A stretch of DNA of 64,000 nt, from the NCBI GenBank assembly GCA_030041255.1, contig JASHOF010000156.1, positions 38,153-102,152 on the forward strand. Direction: 5' to 3'. The position numbers and the translations under genes are program-made. The notes beneath the pieces were generated by a model, which saw nothing but the letters and a program-made list of their open reading frames with translations, made no database searches and was not told the origin of the DNA. Below are positions 37,837 through 48,401 of the stretch, in pieces (position 1 is the first letter of the stretch; each line of letters opens with the position of its first letter). Source of the DNA: Acetobacteraceae bacterium. GTDB lineage: Bacteria > Pseudomonadota > Alphaproteobacteria > Acetobacterales > Acetobacteraceae.

Positions 37837-38232
37837 TCATTGCCTGGCCGGGCAGGGAAAGTGCTGCGTAAGGAACTCATAGACGCCGTCTGCCGGCGGG
37901 CGCGTGGCGTCGGTCGGGTTCGCCCTCGCCCACGACACGAATTCGGCGATTGCTTCATTCTCGCTCGGCGAAGGGCTTGGAATGCAGAAATCCGGGCGGC
38001 CCCGCGCAGCGTTGATCTGGGCCAGAACCTCGTAAGCGCCGAGCAGGTAGCCATGGCAGAAGTTCTGCGCCGCGGTCGTCATCAGCGAATTGGCCGGGGT
38101 TGTGTCGCCACAGAGTTCCGCAAGATCGCCGGTCGTCTTTACCGTGAAGGTCTGTTCGGTGGGCTGGGCGCGGGCACCCGCGGCCAGGGCCAGGCCGGTC
38201 AGGACAAAGGCAGCCAACAGTAATTGCTTCAC
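37837..38232 (-). CDS. Rap1a/Tai-family periplasmic protein
   Basis: 131 residues from GTG 38232, chosen because GGAGGAAAAA lies immediately upstream. A signal peptide ('QLLLAAFVLTGLALAAGARA') is followed by a domain with 'CGDT', 'NFCHGYLLGAYEVL', 'FCIPS' and 'LTQHFPCP', the paired Cys pattern of Rap1a/Tai immunity-type proteins. In Serratia, Rap1a neutralises a type VI amidase; free-standing copies like this have no known toxin. No T6SS effector is nearby. Located 21 bases upstream of the lipoprotein gene and probably co-transcribed. Confidence 0.75.
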   Translation of the reverse strand: MKQLLLAAFVLTGLALAAGARAQPTEQTFTVKTTGDLAELCGDTTPANSLMTTAAQNFCHGYLLGAYEVLAQINAARGRPDFCIPSPSPSENEAIAEFVSWARANPTDATRPPADGVYEFLTQHFPCPARQ

Positions 38233-38400
38233 TTTTTCCTCCCGATGCTGCCGCACGATAGGTCGGTATCGCCCGGAATTCAAGTCGGCTCGGCAAAAAC
38301 CTCGCCGGTGACGGCGCTGCCGCCGCCGAACGGCCTCGCCGGATGATGCATACTGACCGCTCGGCGGTCGTTCCCGAATGGCCGGGCCACTCCCTCCCGG

Positions 38401-38820
38401 TCAATCCCCTGCCATGCCCAGCAGGCTGATGCCCGTAATCTTGCCGGCCGTATTGAAGGCGAACATCAGGCTCGCGGCATCACCGCGTGGAAACAGGATC
38501 TTCACCACGTGGAAAGTCTGCTCTCCGCTCTGATGGGTTTTCACGACCTGGGCCGAGAGCGGCAATGCCTCGTAATCATGGGTCTGGAGGTAGCGTGACA
38601 TCGCATGCACCGCCGCATCGGTGAGGTGCGCGCTGTACTCGGGAACCAACTGCGAACGGTCGATGTCACCCGAGCGCATCCGGGCGAACAGCCGGATCGC
38701 AAAGCCCTCCACGCTGTCGGCAGCAGGCGCGATGGATGCGGCTGCCGGGTAGATCGGCCTGCCGGTGATGCGGCCGGTCAACGCGGTTGCACTCTGTGCC
38801 GTTGCGCTTTGTGTCGTCAT
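38401..38820 (-). CDS. Hypothetical protein, NTF2-like in character
   Basis: 139 residues from the ATG at 38820 (GGAGAGA upstream). The N-terminal 30 residues are Thr/Ala/Ser-rich; the rest alternates helices and strands ('FAIRLFARMRSGDIDRSQLVPEYSAHL', 'TFHVVKILFPRGDAASLMFAFNTAGKITGISL') in the manner of SnoaL/NTF2-like folds. No catalytic residues can be named. It lies downstream of the sulfatase gene on the same strand. Confidence 0.6.
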   Translation of the reverse strand: MTTQSATAQSATALTGRITGRPIYPAAASIAPAADSVEGFAIRLFARMRSGDIDRSQLVPEYSAHLTDAAVHAMSRYLQTHDYEALPLSAQVVKTHQSGEQTFHVVKILFPRGDAASLMFAFNTAGKITGISLLGMAGD

Positions 38821-38959
38821 CGGCGTCTCTCCATGTCTTGATCTGTTGATCGTGTGAACGCGTTTTTCGATCCGGAACGAATTGAGGATCGGCGGCGGCC
38901 AAAACCGGCCACAGGCAGGCACGCTCCAGCCGCCGCCGGCCTCATCACCCCTGCCGGGA

Positions 38960-40678
38960 TCAGCCTCCTGCACCCTCGATATGCGGTATCGCGATGCCCT
39001 TGAGGGCCGGCACCGGGTTATCCGGGGTCTGCAGATTCGGAATGAGGTCGGTCGAGGCCCCGCCGGGGAAACGCCTGATGTTCGGATACTTCATGACGGA
39101 CTCATCGAAGGCGACGAGTACCGGATAGACCAGCGACAGGACCCAGCCATTGTCCTGCCCCGCATACTTGCCCGGCGAGGACGACAGCACCCGCGTCGAC
39201 ATGGCTCCATTGAAGACCATGTCGTATTTCTCGAAGGGGTCCATCGTCAGGTTGTAGAGCGCGCCGAGATTCGCCTGCGAACCCAGCCATGAGTCCTTCG
39301 CCGTGTAGAGATACTTCCAGGCGATGTGGACCCAGGGTTCGTTGGGGTCGCCGCCGATGTCGGCGCGCATCCCATTGAAGGTCTCGCCATCGACAAAGAC
39401 CCACGAGTTTCGCGCCGAGTGCTGCGCTTTGCCCAGGATGTAGGCGCTGCTGTCGATGCTGTCGAAATAGATCGGCTGGCCGTCGTTGCCGACCCAGTCG
39501 TGCGGCGGCGGCGCGAGCCCGACCATCGCCGCCAGCGTCGCCCAGCAATCGATGTGCGGCATCATCTCGCCATATTGAACCCCGGCGGGAACGTGGCCCG
39601 GCCACCACATGATGGCAGGGCAGCGCCAGCCGCCTTCGAACGGCGTTCCCTTCTCGCCGCGGAACGGCGTGGTCCCGGCATCGGGATAGGCGTCCTGCCA
39701 GGCACCGTTGTCGGCCGTCACGATGACGATCGTGTCGGGTGCCTCGGCGCGGATCGTATCCATGATCCGGCCGATATCGGTGTCGAGTTCCATCAGCGAA
39801 TCGGAGTAGTCGCCGAGATGCGACTTGCCGGCAAACTCCGGCGACGCGTTGGTGGGGTTATGCATCTTGATGAAGTTGACATCCATGAAGAAGGGCTTTT
39901 CGTCCTTCGCATGCTGCCTGATGTAGTCGATCGCCGAATCGGTCTGGCGAACATCGAATGTCGCCAGCGAATCGTAGGTGATCCGACCGACATCCCTGGC
40001 CGGTGAGCCAGCCTCGCCTTTCCACTCATCCACATTCACGATCGAGTAGTAGAGCCTGGCGTACTGCGGATTGAATTTAGGGAACCATGGGTGGAAGTAC
40101 TTCGACGTATCGTCATAGGCATAGACGCCGGCATAGTAGGCAGCGAAATGCCGCATCACGTCGAAACCGTGCTCGATCGGATAGGAATCCGGCTTGTCAC
40201 CCATGTGCCATTTGCCAGAGAAATAGGTCGAGTAGCCGTTTTTCTGGAAGAATTCCGCGATCGTCGGCGTCTCCTTCCGGAGGCGGTTCTCGTCACCAGG
40301 TGCGACCACGATCGACAGCGCCGAGCGGATCGGAATCCGTCCGGTGAGGAAGGAGGCGCGACCGGCCGTGCAACTTGCCTGGCCATATCAGCAGGTGAAG
40401 ACCGCTCCTTCCTTTGCCATCCGGTCGACATTGGGGGTCGGATGCCCGAGCGCGGCACCGCCGCCCGAGTAGCAGCCGAAATCGTTCCAGCCGGTATCGT
40501 CGGTCATCAGCATGACGATGTTGGGCCGCTTGCCTCCGGTCGGCGCCGCAGCAGCGTTCTCTGCCCGCGCCGGACGAACCGGCACGGTCGCTGCCGCGCC
40601 CGCCATCGCGGCAAGCGCAGTGCCGCCAAGCAGCCACTCGCGGCGACCGAGTCCATTGCGGGTACGTTCATCACTCAC
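38960..40678 (-). CDS. Arylsulfatase with in-frame UGA beside the formylglycine site
   Basis: From GTG 40678 (AAGGAGGG upstream) the frame encodes a Tat-type signal ('GLGRREWLLGGTALAAMAG', cut near 'ARA') and the sulfatase start 'RPNIVMLMTDDTGWND' with metal Asp-Asp. At TGA 40390-40388 translation would stop; the frame continues at once with 'YGQASCTAGRASFLTG', in which Cys of C-T-A-G-R is the formylglycine precursor, then 'YFSGKWHMGD', 'DTIVIVTADNGAWQD' and 'GGWRCPAIMWWPGH', to TGA at 38960. Related enzymes usually have an aromatic residue (W/Y) at the UGA position, so a Trp-to-stop change is likeliest. Periplasmic sulfate-ester hydrolase if made in full (~572 residues). Confidence 0.75.
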
Positions 40679-40993
40679 GGATGGTCCCTCCTTCCGTTCA
40701 GGTTCCGACAATCGGCGAAGGCCGACCTGGCTCACGCCGGCATCGACCTGCCGCGCGGCCGACCGGCAACAGCAGCAGCCGTTCGGCACCCATGCTGCGA
40801 TGGCAAGAGACGCTGGGGCTATCCGATTTCGGCAAACGAAGGATTTTGTCTCCCATGCGGAAGAATTCTGGCATGGCCCTCTCGCCCGGCTGCCTGCCGG
40901 CCCGGATTGCCGGCGGCGATCGCGCGATCAGCGCGCAATCATCCTGATAGCGTTACAATAAGGGTTGTGCGAAGCCGTTCCGGGTTGGTCTCG
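40679..40993. other. Sulfatase promoter region
   Basis: A 315-base gap between the AraC regulator stop and the sulfatase start, both leftward. It has a good ribosome-binding site at its left end; no ORF with recognisable content or clear operator repeat was seen. Confidence 0.4.
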
Positions 40994-41944
40994 TCAGGCT
41001 GGCGGGTGGTGCAGGGTCGCCGAGGGAGGCTCCCCGAACAGCTCCCGATAGGCGCCGGCGAAGCGGCCAAGATGCCAGAACCAGAATTGGGTTGCGATTT
41101 CCGTTACGCTGGTGGCGCCCGGTTCGACCCGGCGCAGCGCCCGGTGCGCAAGGTGCAGCCGCCGCAGCAACAAATAGCGCTTCGGGCCCATGCCCAGATG
41201 CTCCTGGCAGCAGGCGTGCAATGTCCGCTCCGGCACCCCGATCGCGGCGCAAAGCTCCGGCAGATAGAGCGCGCGATCGGGATCCTCTTCGAGCGCGCGA
41301 TAGAAGCGCCGCATGATGGCGTCATGGCGCCGTCGCGCCGTACGCTCTTCCGGAGCGTCGCCAGTCTCGAGACAGCCGAGCAGGGCGTTGATCAGCGTCT
41401 GTTCGAGCCCGCGTGCTGCTTCCGGATTGGCGATCAGCTCGGGCGTTCCTTCGGCAAGCCGCGCGGCGGCGACATGCAGCCGGCGAAGCTTTGCCAACGC
41501 TTGCGGATGCGGGACGATGACACGGGTTTCCCGGCCGCGGAGGGCGAGGTCACAACCGGCGAAGGAGGCTGCCGCGGCCGCCATATCCGCTACCGGCAGC
41601 GACATCGCGTACTGGCAGGTCGGTCCGGACAAGCGCTGGTAATAGTCCTCACCGATGCCATGGCAGACGATGCTGTGCGGTGGGACCGCAGTGCCGCTCA
41701 CGATCAGCTCCGGGTCGGTTTGGCCGAGAATCGAGAAAATTGCCCGCTCCCTGCTGAGGGCTGCGTGGGCTAACCGCGGCCGGCGTTCATCCAGGTGCTG
41801 CATCCAGAGACGATGGAGGTCGATGCGGGTCAGAACCGCCGTGAAATCTCCCCATTCGGCGACGGTGATCTCCGCGTCAACGGCACGGATCGCCTCAGCG
41901 TACTGATCGGGGTCTGTAAAGTGACGGACGCTGCTCGAAAGCAT
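40994..41944 (-). CDS. AraC-family transcriptional regulator
   Basis: 316 residues. The C-terminal domain has the two helix-turn-helix units of AraC/XylS proteins: 'LYLPELCAAIGVPERTLHACCQEHLGMGPKRYLLLRRL' and 'SVTEIATQFWFWHLGRFAGAYRELFGEPPSATL'. The N-terminal ~200 residues form an effector domain beginning 'SVRHFTDPDQYAEAIRAVDAEI', the type seen in regulators of EthR/GadX-unlike 'cupin-less' AraC proteins. It is directly upstream of the sulfatase gene on the same strand, so regulation of that gene is a reasonable guess. Confidence 0.85.
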   Translation of the reverse strand: MLSSSVRHFTDPDQYAEAIRAVDAEITVAEWGDFTAVLTRIDLHRLWMQHLDERRPRLAHAALSRERAIFSILGQTDPELIVSGTAVPPHSIVCHGIGEDYYQRLSGPTCQYAMSLPVADMAAAAASFAGCDLALRGRETRVIVPHPQALAKLRRLHVAAARLAEGTPELIANPEAARGLEQTLINALLGCLETGDAPEERTARRRHDAIMRRFYRALEEDPDRALYLPELCAAIGVPERTLHACCQEHLGMGPKRYLLLRRLHLAHRALRRVEPGATSVTEIATQFWFWHLGRFAGAYRELFGEPPSATLHHPPA

Positions 41945-42026
41945 GTTCAGCTTCCAACTCTCGGGCGAGCCGACAAGGCGGGTCGAAGATTGCCGCCGCC
42001 GGTCATTTTAGCGTAAGCGGAGCAAA

Positions 42027-42063
42027 CGTCGGGGCAGCGGTCGTTTTTTTTCTTGCCCCGACG
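42027..42063. repeat. 10-bp inverted repeat with T-rich loop
   Basis: CGTCGGGGCA (42027-42036) and TGCCCCGACG (42054-42063) are perfect complements around a 17-base loop containing eight T. It borders a transposase scrap on its right, so it may be an element end or a hairpin between the AraC gene and gmd. Confidence 0.5.
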
Positions 42064-42088
42064 CGGGGCGGTTCGATTCGAGCTCCGT

Positions 42089-43383
<1,295 letters not shown>

Positions 43384-43384
43384 G

Positions 43385-44341
43385 TTGCCACCACACCGAA
43401 TTCTCCTCACCGGCGCCGGCGGCTTCGTCGGCCGGCACCTCCGTGCGCTCTGCGCCCGGCGCTTTCCCGGCGCGCAGTTGCTTCCGACAGGAGAACGCGA
43501 ACAATCGGGCATTCGCCGCCTCGACGTGACCGACCTTGCCGCCGCGCACGCCATCATCCGGGAGTTCCGCCCCGATGCGGTGGTTCATCTCGCTGCCGTC
43601 GCCGCCGTGCCGGAGGCGAATCGCGCCGCCCCGCGCACCTGGCGCGTCAATCTCGGCGGCACCTGCCGGCTTGCCCGTGCCGTCCTGGAAGCGGCGCCGG
43701 CGGCGCATTTCCTCTTCGCATCCAGCGCCGCCGTGTACGGCCGCTCCTTCCGCGCCGGCCTTCCTCTCGCCGAAACGGCGCCGCTCGCTCCGCTCGATAC
43801 CTACGCCGCAACCAAGGCCGCCGCGGAGATGGCGCTCTCGGCCATGGTGAGCGAGGGGCTCAGGCTGATCCGCCTCCGTCCCTTCAATCATATCGGGCCC
43901 GGCCAGTCGGAAGCCTTCGCCATCGGGACCTTCGCCGCTCAGATCGCCCGGATCGAGGCGCGCCAGCAGCCGCCCGAACTCGCCGTGGGTTCGCTCGACG
44001 CGTGGCGAGACTTTCTCGATGTCAGGGATGTCTGTGCGGGCTACCTGGCCGCTCTCGAGCGGGCCGAGACACTGGAGAGCGGGATCGCGGTCAACCTCGC
44101 CTCCGGCACTGGGCGCCGTATCGGAACCGTGCTCGACGAACTCCTGTCGCTCGCCCGCCTCCGCATCACGGTACGCACGGATGAGCGGCGCCTCCGCCGG
44201 TCAGACCTCTCCCTCAGCGTCGGCGATGCCGCTCTTGCCGCCCGTCTTCTTGGCTGGCGTCCCGCCATCCCCTGGGAAAAGACGCTGGCCGATCTTCTGG
44301 CCGATTGGCGCCAGCGGGTTGCTCTCTCCCCTGGGCCCTGA
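43385..44341 (+). CDS. rmd: GDP-6-deoxy-4-keto-mannose reductase-like SDR
   Basis: 318 residues starting at TTG 43385, one base after the gmd stop; no ATG or GTG fits the N-terminal strand 'HRILLTGAGGFVGRHLRAL'. The catalytic 'FASSAAVYG' and 'YAATKAAAEMAL' (YxxxK) and 'RLRPFNHIGPGQ' segment match Rmd/WcaG-type reductases. With Gmd it would give GDP-D-rhamnose (Rmd) rather than GDP-L-fucose, since fucose synthases differ in the C-terminal region; that choice is moderately supported. Supplies donor sugar for the surface polysaccharide. Confidence 0.82.
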   Translation: MPPHRILLTGAGGFVGRHLRALCARRFPGAQLLPTGEREQSGIRRLDVTDLAAAHAIIREFRPDAVVHLAAVAAVPEANRAAPRTWRVNLGGTCRLARAVLEAAPAAHFLFASSAAVYGRSFRAGLPLAETAPLAPLDTYAATKAAAEMALSAMVSEGLRLIRLRPFNHIGPGQSEAFAIGTFAAQIARIEARQQPPELAVGSLDAWRDFLDVRDVCAGYLAALERAETLESGIAVNLASGTGRRIGTVLDELLSLARLRITVRTDERRLRRSDLSLSVGDAALAARLLGWRPAIPWEKTLADLLADWRQRVALSPGP

Positions 44342-44353
44342 CCGACGCGGATC

Positions 44354-45250
44354 TCAGCGCTGGCCGGCCATCTCGCCGAGCAGGAAATCGCGAAACACCG
44401 CGACCCGTTTGGAATTGCGAAGCTCTTCCGGATAAACGAAATAAACTCCGACCTTCGGCGCCTTGAGATCGGCCAGCACGCGAACGAGGCCGGCCGTTTC
44501 CTTCGCCATGTAATCGGGCAACGCGCCGACACCGAGCCCGGACTGCATGGCCAGCACCATGCCCTGCAGCGAGTTCACCTCGAGCACGGCGCGTCGCGGT
44601 GACCCCGCCCGCCGCCCGGCGGCGGCCAGCCAGTTCATGTCCGTCACCGGCGGATGATAGTCCCCGAACAGCACCAGCCGGTGCTCGTCCAGCTCTTCCG
44701 CCCGCTGCGGCACGCCATGCCGCTTCAGATAGGCAGGCGCAGCGCAGACATGCCAGTCCATGTCCATCAGGTGGCGCTGGACCAGCTCAGGCTGGCGCGG
44801 CGGATGCATCCGGATCGCGACGTCCGCTTCCCGCATGGCGAGATCGAGATCGAGGTCGTCGAGCAGGAGCGTCATCGTGACGTCCGGATAGAGCTCGAGG
44901 AAACGCTGCAGTCTTGGTGCCAGCCAGGTCGAACCGAACCCCACCGTCGTCGTCACCTTGAGCCGCCCGGCCGGCTTCTCCTTGCTCTCGGTGAGCAGCG
45001 CCTCGGTCATCGCCAGCTTGGCGAACACTTCCCGCACCGTCCGGTTCAGCGCCTCGCCTTGCTCGGTGAGAATGAGGCCTCTGGCATGGCGGTGGAACAG
45101 CGGCACCTGCAGCGCCTCTTCGAGCGCCGAAATCTGCCGCGAGACCGCAGACTGGCTCAAATTCAGGGTCTCGCCCGCGTGCGTGAAGCTGCCCGCCTCC
45201 GCCACGGCGTGAAAGACCCGCAGCTTGTCCCAGTCCATCGTGTCAGCCAT
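44354..45250 (-). CDS. LysR-family transcriptional regulator
   Basis: 298 residues from ATG 45250. The N-terminal winged helix 'LRVFHAVAEAGSFTHAGETLNLSQSAVSRQISALEEALQVPLFHR' is classical LysR. The substrate-binding domain follows from ~90. The gene lies 107 bases downstream of trxB on the same strand, a pairing seen in many alphaproteobacteria, which suggests but does not prove redox-related control. Start could also be ATG 45238. Confidence 0.9.
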   Translation of the reverse strand: MADTMDWDKLRVFHAVAEAGSFTHAGETLNLSQSAVSRQISALEEALQVPLFHRHARGLILTEQGEALNRTVREVFAKLAMTEALLTESKEKPAGRLKVTTTVGFGSTWLAPRLQRFLELYPDVTMTLLLDDLDLDLAMREADVAIRMHPPRQPELVQRHLMDMDWHVCAAPAYLKRHGVPQRAEELDEHRLVLFGDYHPPVTDMNWLAAAGRRAGSPRRAVLEVNSLQGMVLAMQSGLGVGALPDYMAKETAGLVRVLADLKAPKVGVYFVYPEELRNSKRVAVFRDFLLGEMAGQR

Positions 45251-45356
45251 CCCCACGCATCCTGATCCGCCCGGACGCCTTGCTCGATCCGCTCCGGCCG
45301 AGAGGAAAAGGTTTCAGTGCCATCGGTGGCCGGCTGGCCGATGGGAACTCCGCGCT

Positions 45357-46325
45357 CTACTCGGCCGCGAGCAGAGGGCGATTCTCTGCCGCGGCCAGCC
45401 ATTTCTCCACTTCCAGGGCGGCCATGCAGCCGCTGCCGGCGGCCGTCACGGCTTGCCGGAAGATGCGGTCCTGCACATCCCCGGCCGCAAACACGCCGGC
45501 AACGGAGGTGCGTGTCGAGCCGGGAGTGGTCAGGATATAACCTTCCTTGTCCATCGCCACCTGGCCTGCAAAAATCCTCGTGTTGGGTTCGTGCCCGATG
45601 GCGACGAACACGCCATCGACCGCCAGCCCGGCTGTTTTGCCCGTGCGTACGTCGATCATGCGCAGCCCCTGCACCGTCTCCGGCGTTCCGCCTCCCAGGA
45701 TCTCCTCGACCCGGCTGTTCCACATCACCCGGATCTTCGGGTTCGCGAATAGCCGCTGCTGGAGAATTTTCTCCGCCCTGAGCACGTCACGGCGGTGGAT
45801 GAGCGTCACTTCCGCGGCGTGATGCGTCAGGAAAAGTGCCTCCTCGACCGCCGTGTTGCCGCCGCCCACCACGGCAACCCGCTTGCCACGAAAGAAAAAC
45901 CCGTCGCAGGTGGCGCAGGCAGAAACACCCGCGCCACGCAGCCGCTGCTCCGATGGCAGACCGAGCCAGCGCGCCTCGGCGCCGGAGGCAATGATCACGG
46001 CATCGGCCCGATAGCTTGCACCCGAATCGCCGCGGCATATAAAAGGCCGGCGCGACAGATCGGCCGCCGTGATCACGTCCTGGACGATCCGCGTCCCGAC
46101 ATTCGCCGCCTGCGCGATCATCTGCTCCATCAGCCACGGCCCCTGGATCACCCCCGCGAAGCCCGGATAATTCTCCACATCGGTGGTAATGGTGAGCTGT
46201 CCTCCGGGGCTGAGACCCGCCACCAGGACCGGCTCCAGTGCTGCCCGCGCGGCATAGATGGCGGCCGTGAGACCCGCCGGCCCCGCTCCGATAATGAGGA
46301 CGGGGCTCTGTCGCGACTCGGCCAT
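45357..46325 (-). CDS. trxB: Thioredoxin reductase
   Basis: 322 residues. FAD motif 'IIGAGPAGLTAAIYAARA', redox-active 'ACATCDG' (CxxC), NADPH motif 'VAVVGGGNTAVEEALFL' and the closing 'VFAAGDVQDRIFRQAVTAAGSGCMAAL' are all in place. It reduces thioredoxin with NADPH in the cytoplasm; a SelW-like selenoprotein in the same window would be a plausible downstream partner of thiol systems, though nothing links them directly. Normal low-molecular-weight TrxB length. Confidence 0.95.
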   Translation of the reverse strand: MAESRQSPVLIIGAGPAGLTAAIYAARAALEPVLVAGLSPGGQLTITTDVENYPGFAGVIQGPWLMEQMIAQAANVGTRIVQDVITAADLSRRPFICRGDSGASYRADAVIIASGAEARWLGLPSEQRLRGAGVSACATCDGFFFRGKRVAVVGGGNTAVEEALFLTHHAAEVTLIHRRDVLRAEKILQQRLFANPKIRVMWNSRVEEILGGGTPETVQGLRMIDVRTGKTAGLAVDGVFVAIGHEPNTRIFAGQVAMDKEGYILTTPGSTRTSVAGVFAAGDVQDRIFRQAVTAAGSGCMAALEVEKWLAAAENRPLLAAE

Positions 46326-46532
46326 TTGGTCCTTCCCGTTCGTCTGCCGAATGAGGATATTGGCCGAGCGGTGCGGCGCGCAAGAAAAGACCGCCCGAAA
46401 ACCGATCGCGAGGGGCGAACGACCAGGGCGCGATCGCCACTTGCAGCGTGGCCTTCATGCAATAATATTTCACGTACGCGAGGTGCCCGGAAACGAACCC
46501 AAAGCCTGATCCCCCTGTTGAAGAATCATCCG

Positions 46533-47012
46533 ATGAAGAGCCGCCAAGCGGACGTGCCTCACCTGGACGCCATCGACCGCCGGATCCTGGCCGAGCTGCA
46601 GGACGACGGCAGGATCACCAATGTCGAGCTGGCCCGGCGGGCCGGCATTTCGGCGCCGGCCTGCCTCCGCCGGGTGCGCCGGCTCGAAGAGGCCGGCGTG
46701 ATCAGGGGCTATCATGCCGATCTCGAACGGCATCAGCTCGGCTGGTCGATCACTTTCTTCGCCATCGTCGGCCTGGACAGCCAGAAGGAAAGCGTGCTTT
46801 CCGCCTTCGAGCGGCTGGTTGGCGACTGGCCGGAGGTCCGGGAATGCCACATGATCCGCGGTGGCGGAGATTTCGTGCTGAGGCTCGTGGCCCGCGACGC
46901 GGCCCACGAGAACCAACTCACCGAGCGGCTGACCGGGGCGCCCCAGGTCAGCCAGGTGCGCACCTTGCAGACGATCCGCACCAGCCGCGACCTGACCGGC
47001 GTGCCGCTCTGA
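46533..47012 (+). CDS. Lrp/AsnC-family transcriptional regulator
   Basis: 159 residues from ATG 46533. N-terminal helix-turn-helix 'LDAIDRRILAELQDDGRITNVELARRAGISAPACLRRVRRLEEAGVI' and C-terminal RAM/ferredoxin-like ligand domain ('FFAIVGLDSQKESVLSAFERLV', 'GGGDFVLRLVARD'). Single-domain-pair regulators of this type bind amino acids as octamers and typically control amino-acid metabolism. Divergent from trxB, with a 207-base shared upstream region. Confidence 0.92.
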   Translation: MKSRQADVPHLDAIDRRILAELQDDGRITNVELARRAGISAPACLRRVRRLEEAGVIRGYHADLERHQLGWSITFFAIVGLDSQKESVLSAFERLVGDWPEVRECHMIRGGGDFVLRLVARDAAHENQLTERLTGAPQVSQVRTLQTIRTSRDLTGVPL

Positions 47013-47077
47013 GTTCCCCGCCCGATGGCCGGACAGGCAACGGCTGAGCCTGCTCACGCCGCCCTCGTATCCTCCTC

Positions 47078-47148
47078 GCTCCCTGTGGGAGAGGGGCAAG
47101 CCTTATCCTCCCCTCTCGCTTTGGGAGAGGGGGCGGGGGTGAGGGTTG
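47078..47148. repeat. Palindromic GGGAGAGGGG repeat at start of GT2-GtrA gene
   Basis: Two copies of a 'CTC.CT..GGGAGAGGGG' palindromic unit lie at 47078-47099 and 47110-47135, followed by a G-rich stretch. Such units are common intergenic elements in alphaproteobacteria. Translating it gives low-complexity peptide, so it more likely precedes the true start codon than encodes protein. Confidence 0.5.
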
Positions 47149-48236
47149 CCGCGCCGGAACTCACGGTCGTCGTCCCCTGTTACAACGAGCGAGCGAACGT
47201 CCGCCCCCTGGTTCGCCGCCTCGAGGCAGCGCTGTCCGGCCTGCGCTGGGAAGTCATCTTCGTCGATGATGCAAGCCCCGACGGCACCGCCGCCGAGGCC
47301 CTGCAGCTTGCCGCCTTCGACCAGCGCATCCGCTGCATCCGCCGCATCGGCAGGCGCGGCCTCTCCTCTGCCGTGATCGAAGGCGCGCTGGCCTCCTCGG
47401 CTTCTTTCATCGCGGTGCTCGACGGCGATCTCCAGCACGACGAGACCCGGCTTCCGGAAATGCTCGCCCTGCTGCGCAATGGTGCGGCCGACATCGCGGT
47501 CGGCAGCCGCCACGCCACGGGCGGGGATGCCTCGGGCCTCGGCTCGGCCTGGCGGCATCGGCTTTCCGGGCTTGGCATCCGGGCCGCGCAGGCCTTCCTG
47601 CCGGTCCGGCTTTCCGATCCGCTCAGCGGCTTTTTCATGTTGCCACGGCCGCTCTTCGACCGCGTCGCACCGCATCTCACGGGCGTCGGGTTCAAGATCC
47701 TGCTCGAGGTCCTGCTCGCTGCCGGCCGCAACGTGCGAATCGTCGAAGTGCCTTTCGTCTTCCGCCCGCGCGCAGCCGGCGAAAGCAAGCTCGATCTCCT
47801 GGTCTCGATGCAGTTCGCCGCGGTGCTGATTGAACGGCTCTTCCGCGGCCTCCTGCCGGTGCGCTTCCTCGCCTTTGCCGCGGTCGGCGCGCTCGGCATC
47901 CTGGTCAATCTCGCCGTGCTCGCCATCCTGACCAAGCTGATCGGCATCGGCTTCGAATGGTCCCAGGGCCTCGCCACCCTGGTTGCGATGCTCGCCAACT
48001 TCGAGCTCAACAACCGCATCACCTATCGCGACCAGCGCCTCCTCGGCCGCCGGGTCTGGCAGGGCCGCTTGCTCTTCGTCCTGGTCTGCAGCATCGGCGC
48101 CATCGCCAATGTCGGGATTGCCGGCATGCTCTATCACCAGCACGCCGGCTGGAGCTTGGCCGGCACCGCCGGGGCAGCCATCGGCGTGGTCTGGAACTAC
48201 GCGGTCTCGGCAACGCTGGTCTGGCGCGCCCGCTGA
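47139..48236 (+). CDS. Glycosyltransferase GT2 fused to GtrA membrane domain
   Basis: 365 residues from GTG 47139, preferred over ATG 47025 because the extra N-terminus is translated repeat and the GTG has a strong G-rich ribosome-binding site. The GT2 part (1-~235) starts 'LTVVVPCYNERANVRPLVRRL' with 'EVIFVDDASPDGT' and 'VLDGDLQHDE' (DXD). From ~245 a GtrA domain follows with four hydrophobic helices ('FLAFAAVGALGILVNLAVLAI', 'VAMLANFELNNRITYRD', 'GVVWNYAVSATLVWRAR'). It likely charges polyprenyl phosphate with a sugar and flips it in one protein. Shares both domains with the separate genes at 26.1-27.2 kb. Confidence 0.88.
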   Translation: MRVAAPELTVVVPCYNERANVRPLVRRLEAALSGLRWEVIFVDDASPDGTAAEALQLAAFDQRIRCIRRIGRRGLSSAVIEGALASSASFIAVLDGDLQHDETRLPEMLALLRNGAADIAVGSRHATGGDASGLGSAWRHRLSGLGIRAAQAFLPVRLSDPLSGFFMLPRPLFDRVAPHLTGVGFKILLEVLLAAGRNVRIVEVPFVFRPRAAGESKLDLLVSMQFAAVLIERLFRGLLPVRFLAFAAVGALGILVNLAVLAILTKLIGIGFEWSQGLATLVAMLANFELNNRITYRDQRLLGRRVWQGRLLFVLVCSIGAIANVGIAGMLYHQHAGWSLAGTAGAAIGVVWNYAVSATLVWRAR

Positions 48237-48401
48237 GGGCATTCGCCTCGTGCATCCCTTTGCGCCTCGAAGTCCGGCTTCAAACGGCTGCCACCTCCGC
48301 CTTGAAGAAGCGGATCATCCGGAATCGCGCCGACGAAGACCCGCGCGGACCGCGCGATCCCGGATTATCTTCGCCTGGTACTTCTTGCTAGCATCGACTT
48401 G

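Noticed and set aside
38960..40309. Sulfatase starting at the downstream ORF start (40309)
   Set aside because: It would lack the signal peptide, the metal Asp pair and the formylglycine site, all of which are encoded in the same frame just upstream through the UGA.
40340..40390. SECIS element after the sulfatase UGA
   Set aside because: The best hairpin begins its loop about 11 bases after the UGA and lacks G in the first two loop positions; this does not meet the bacterial pattern.
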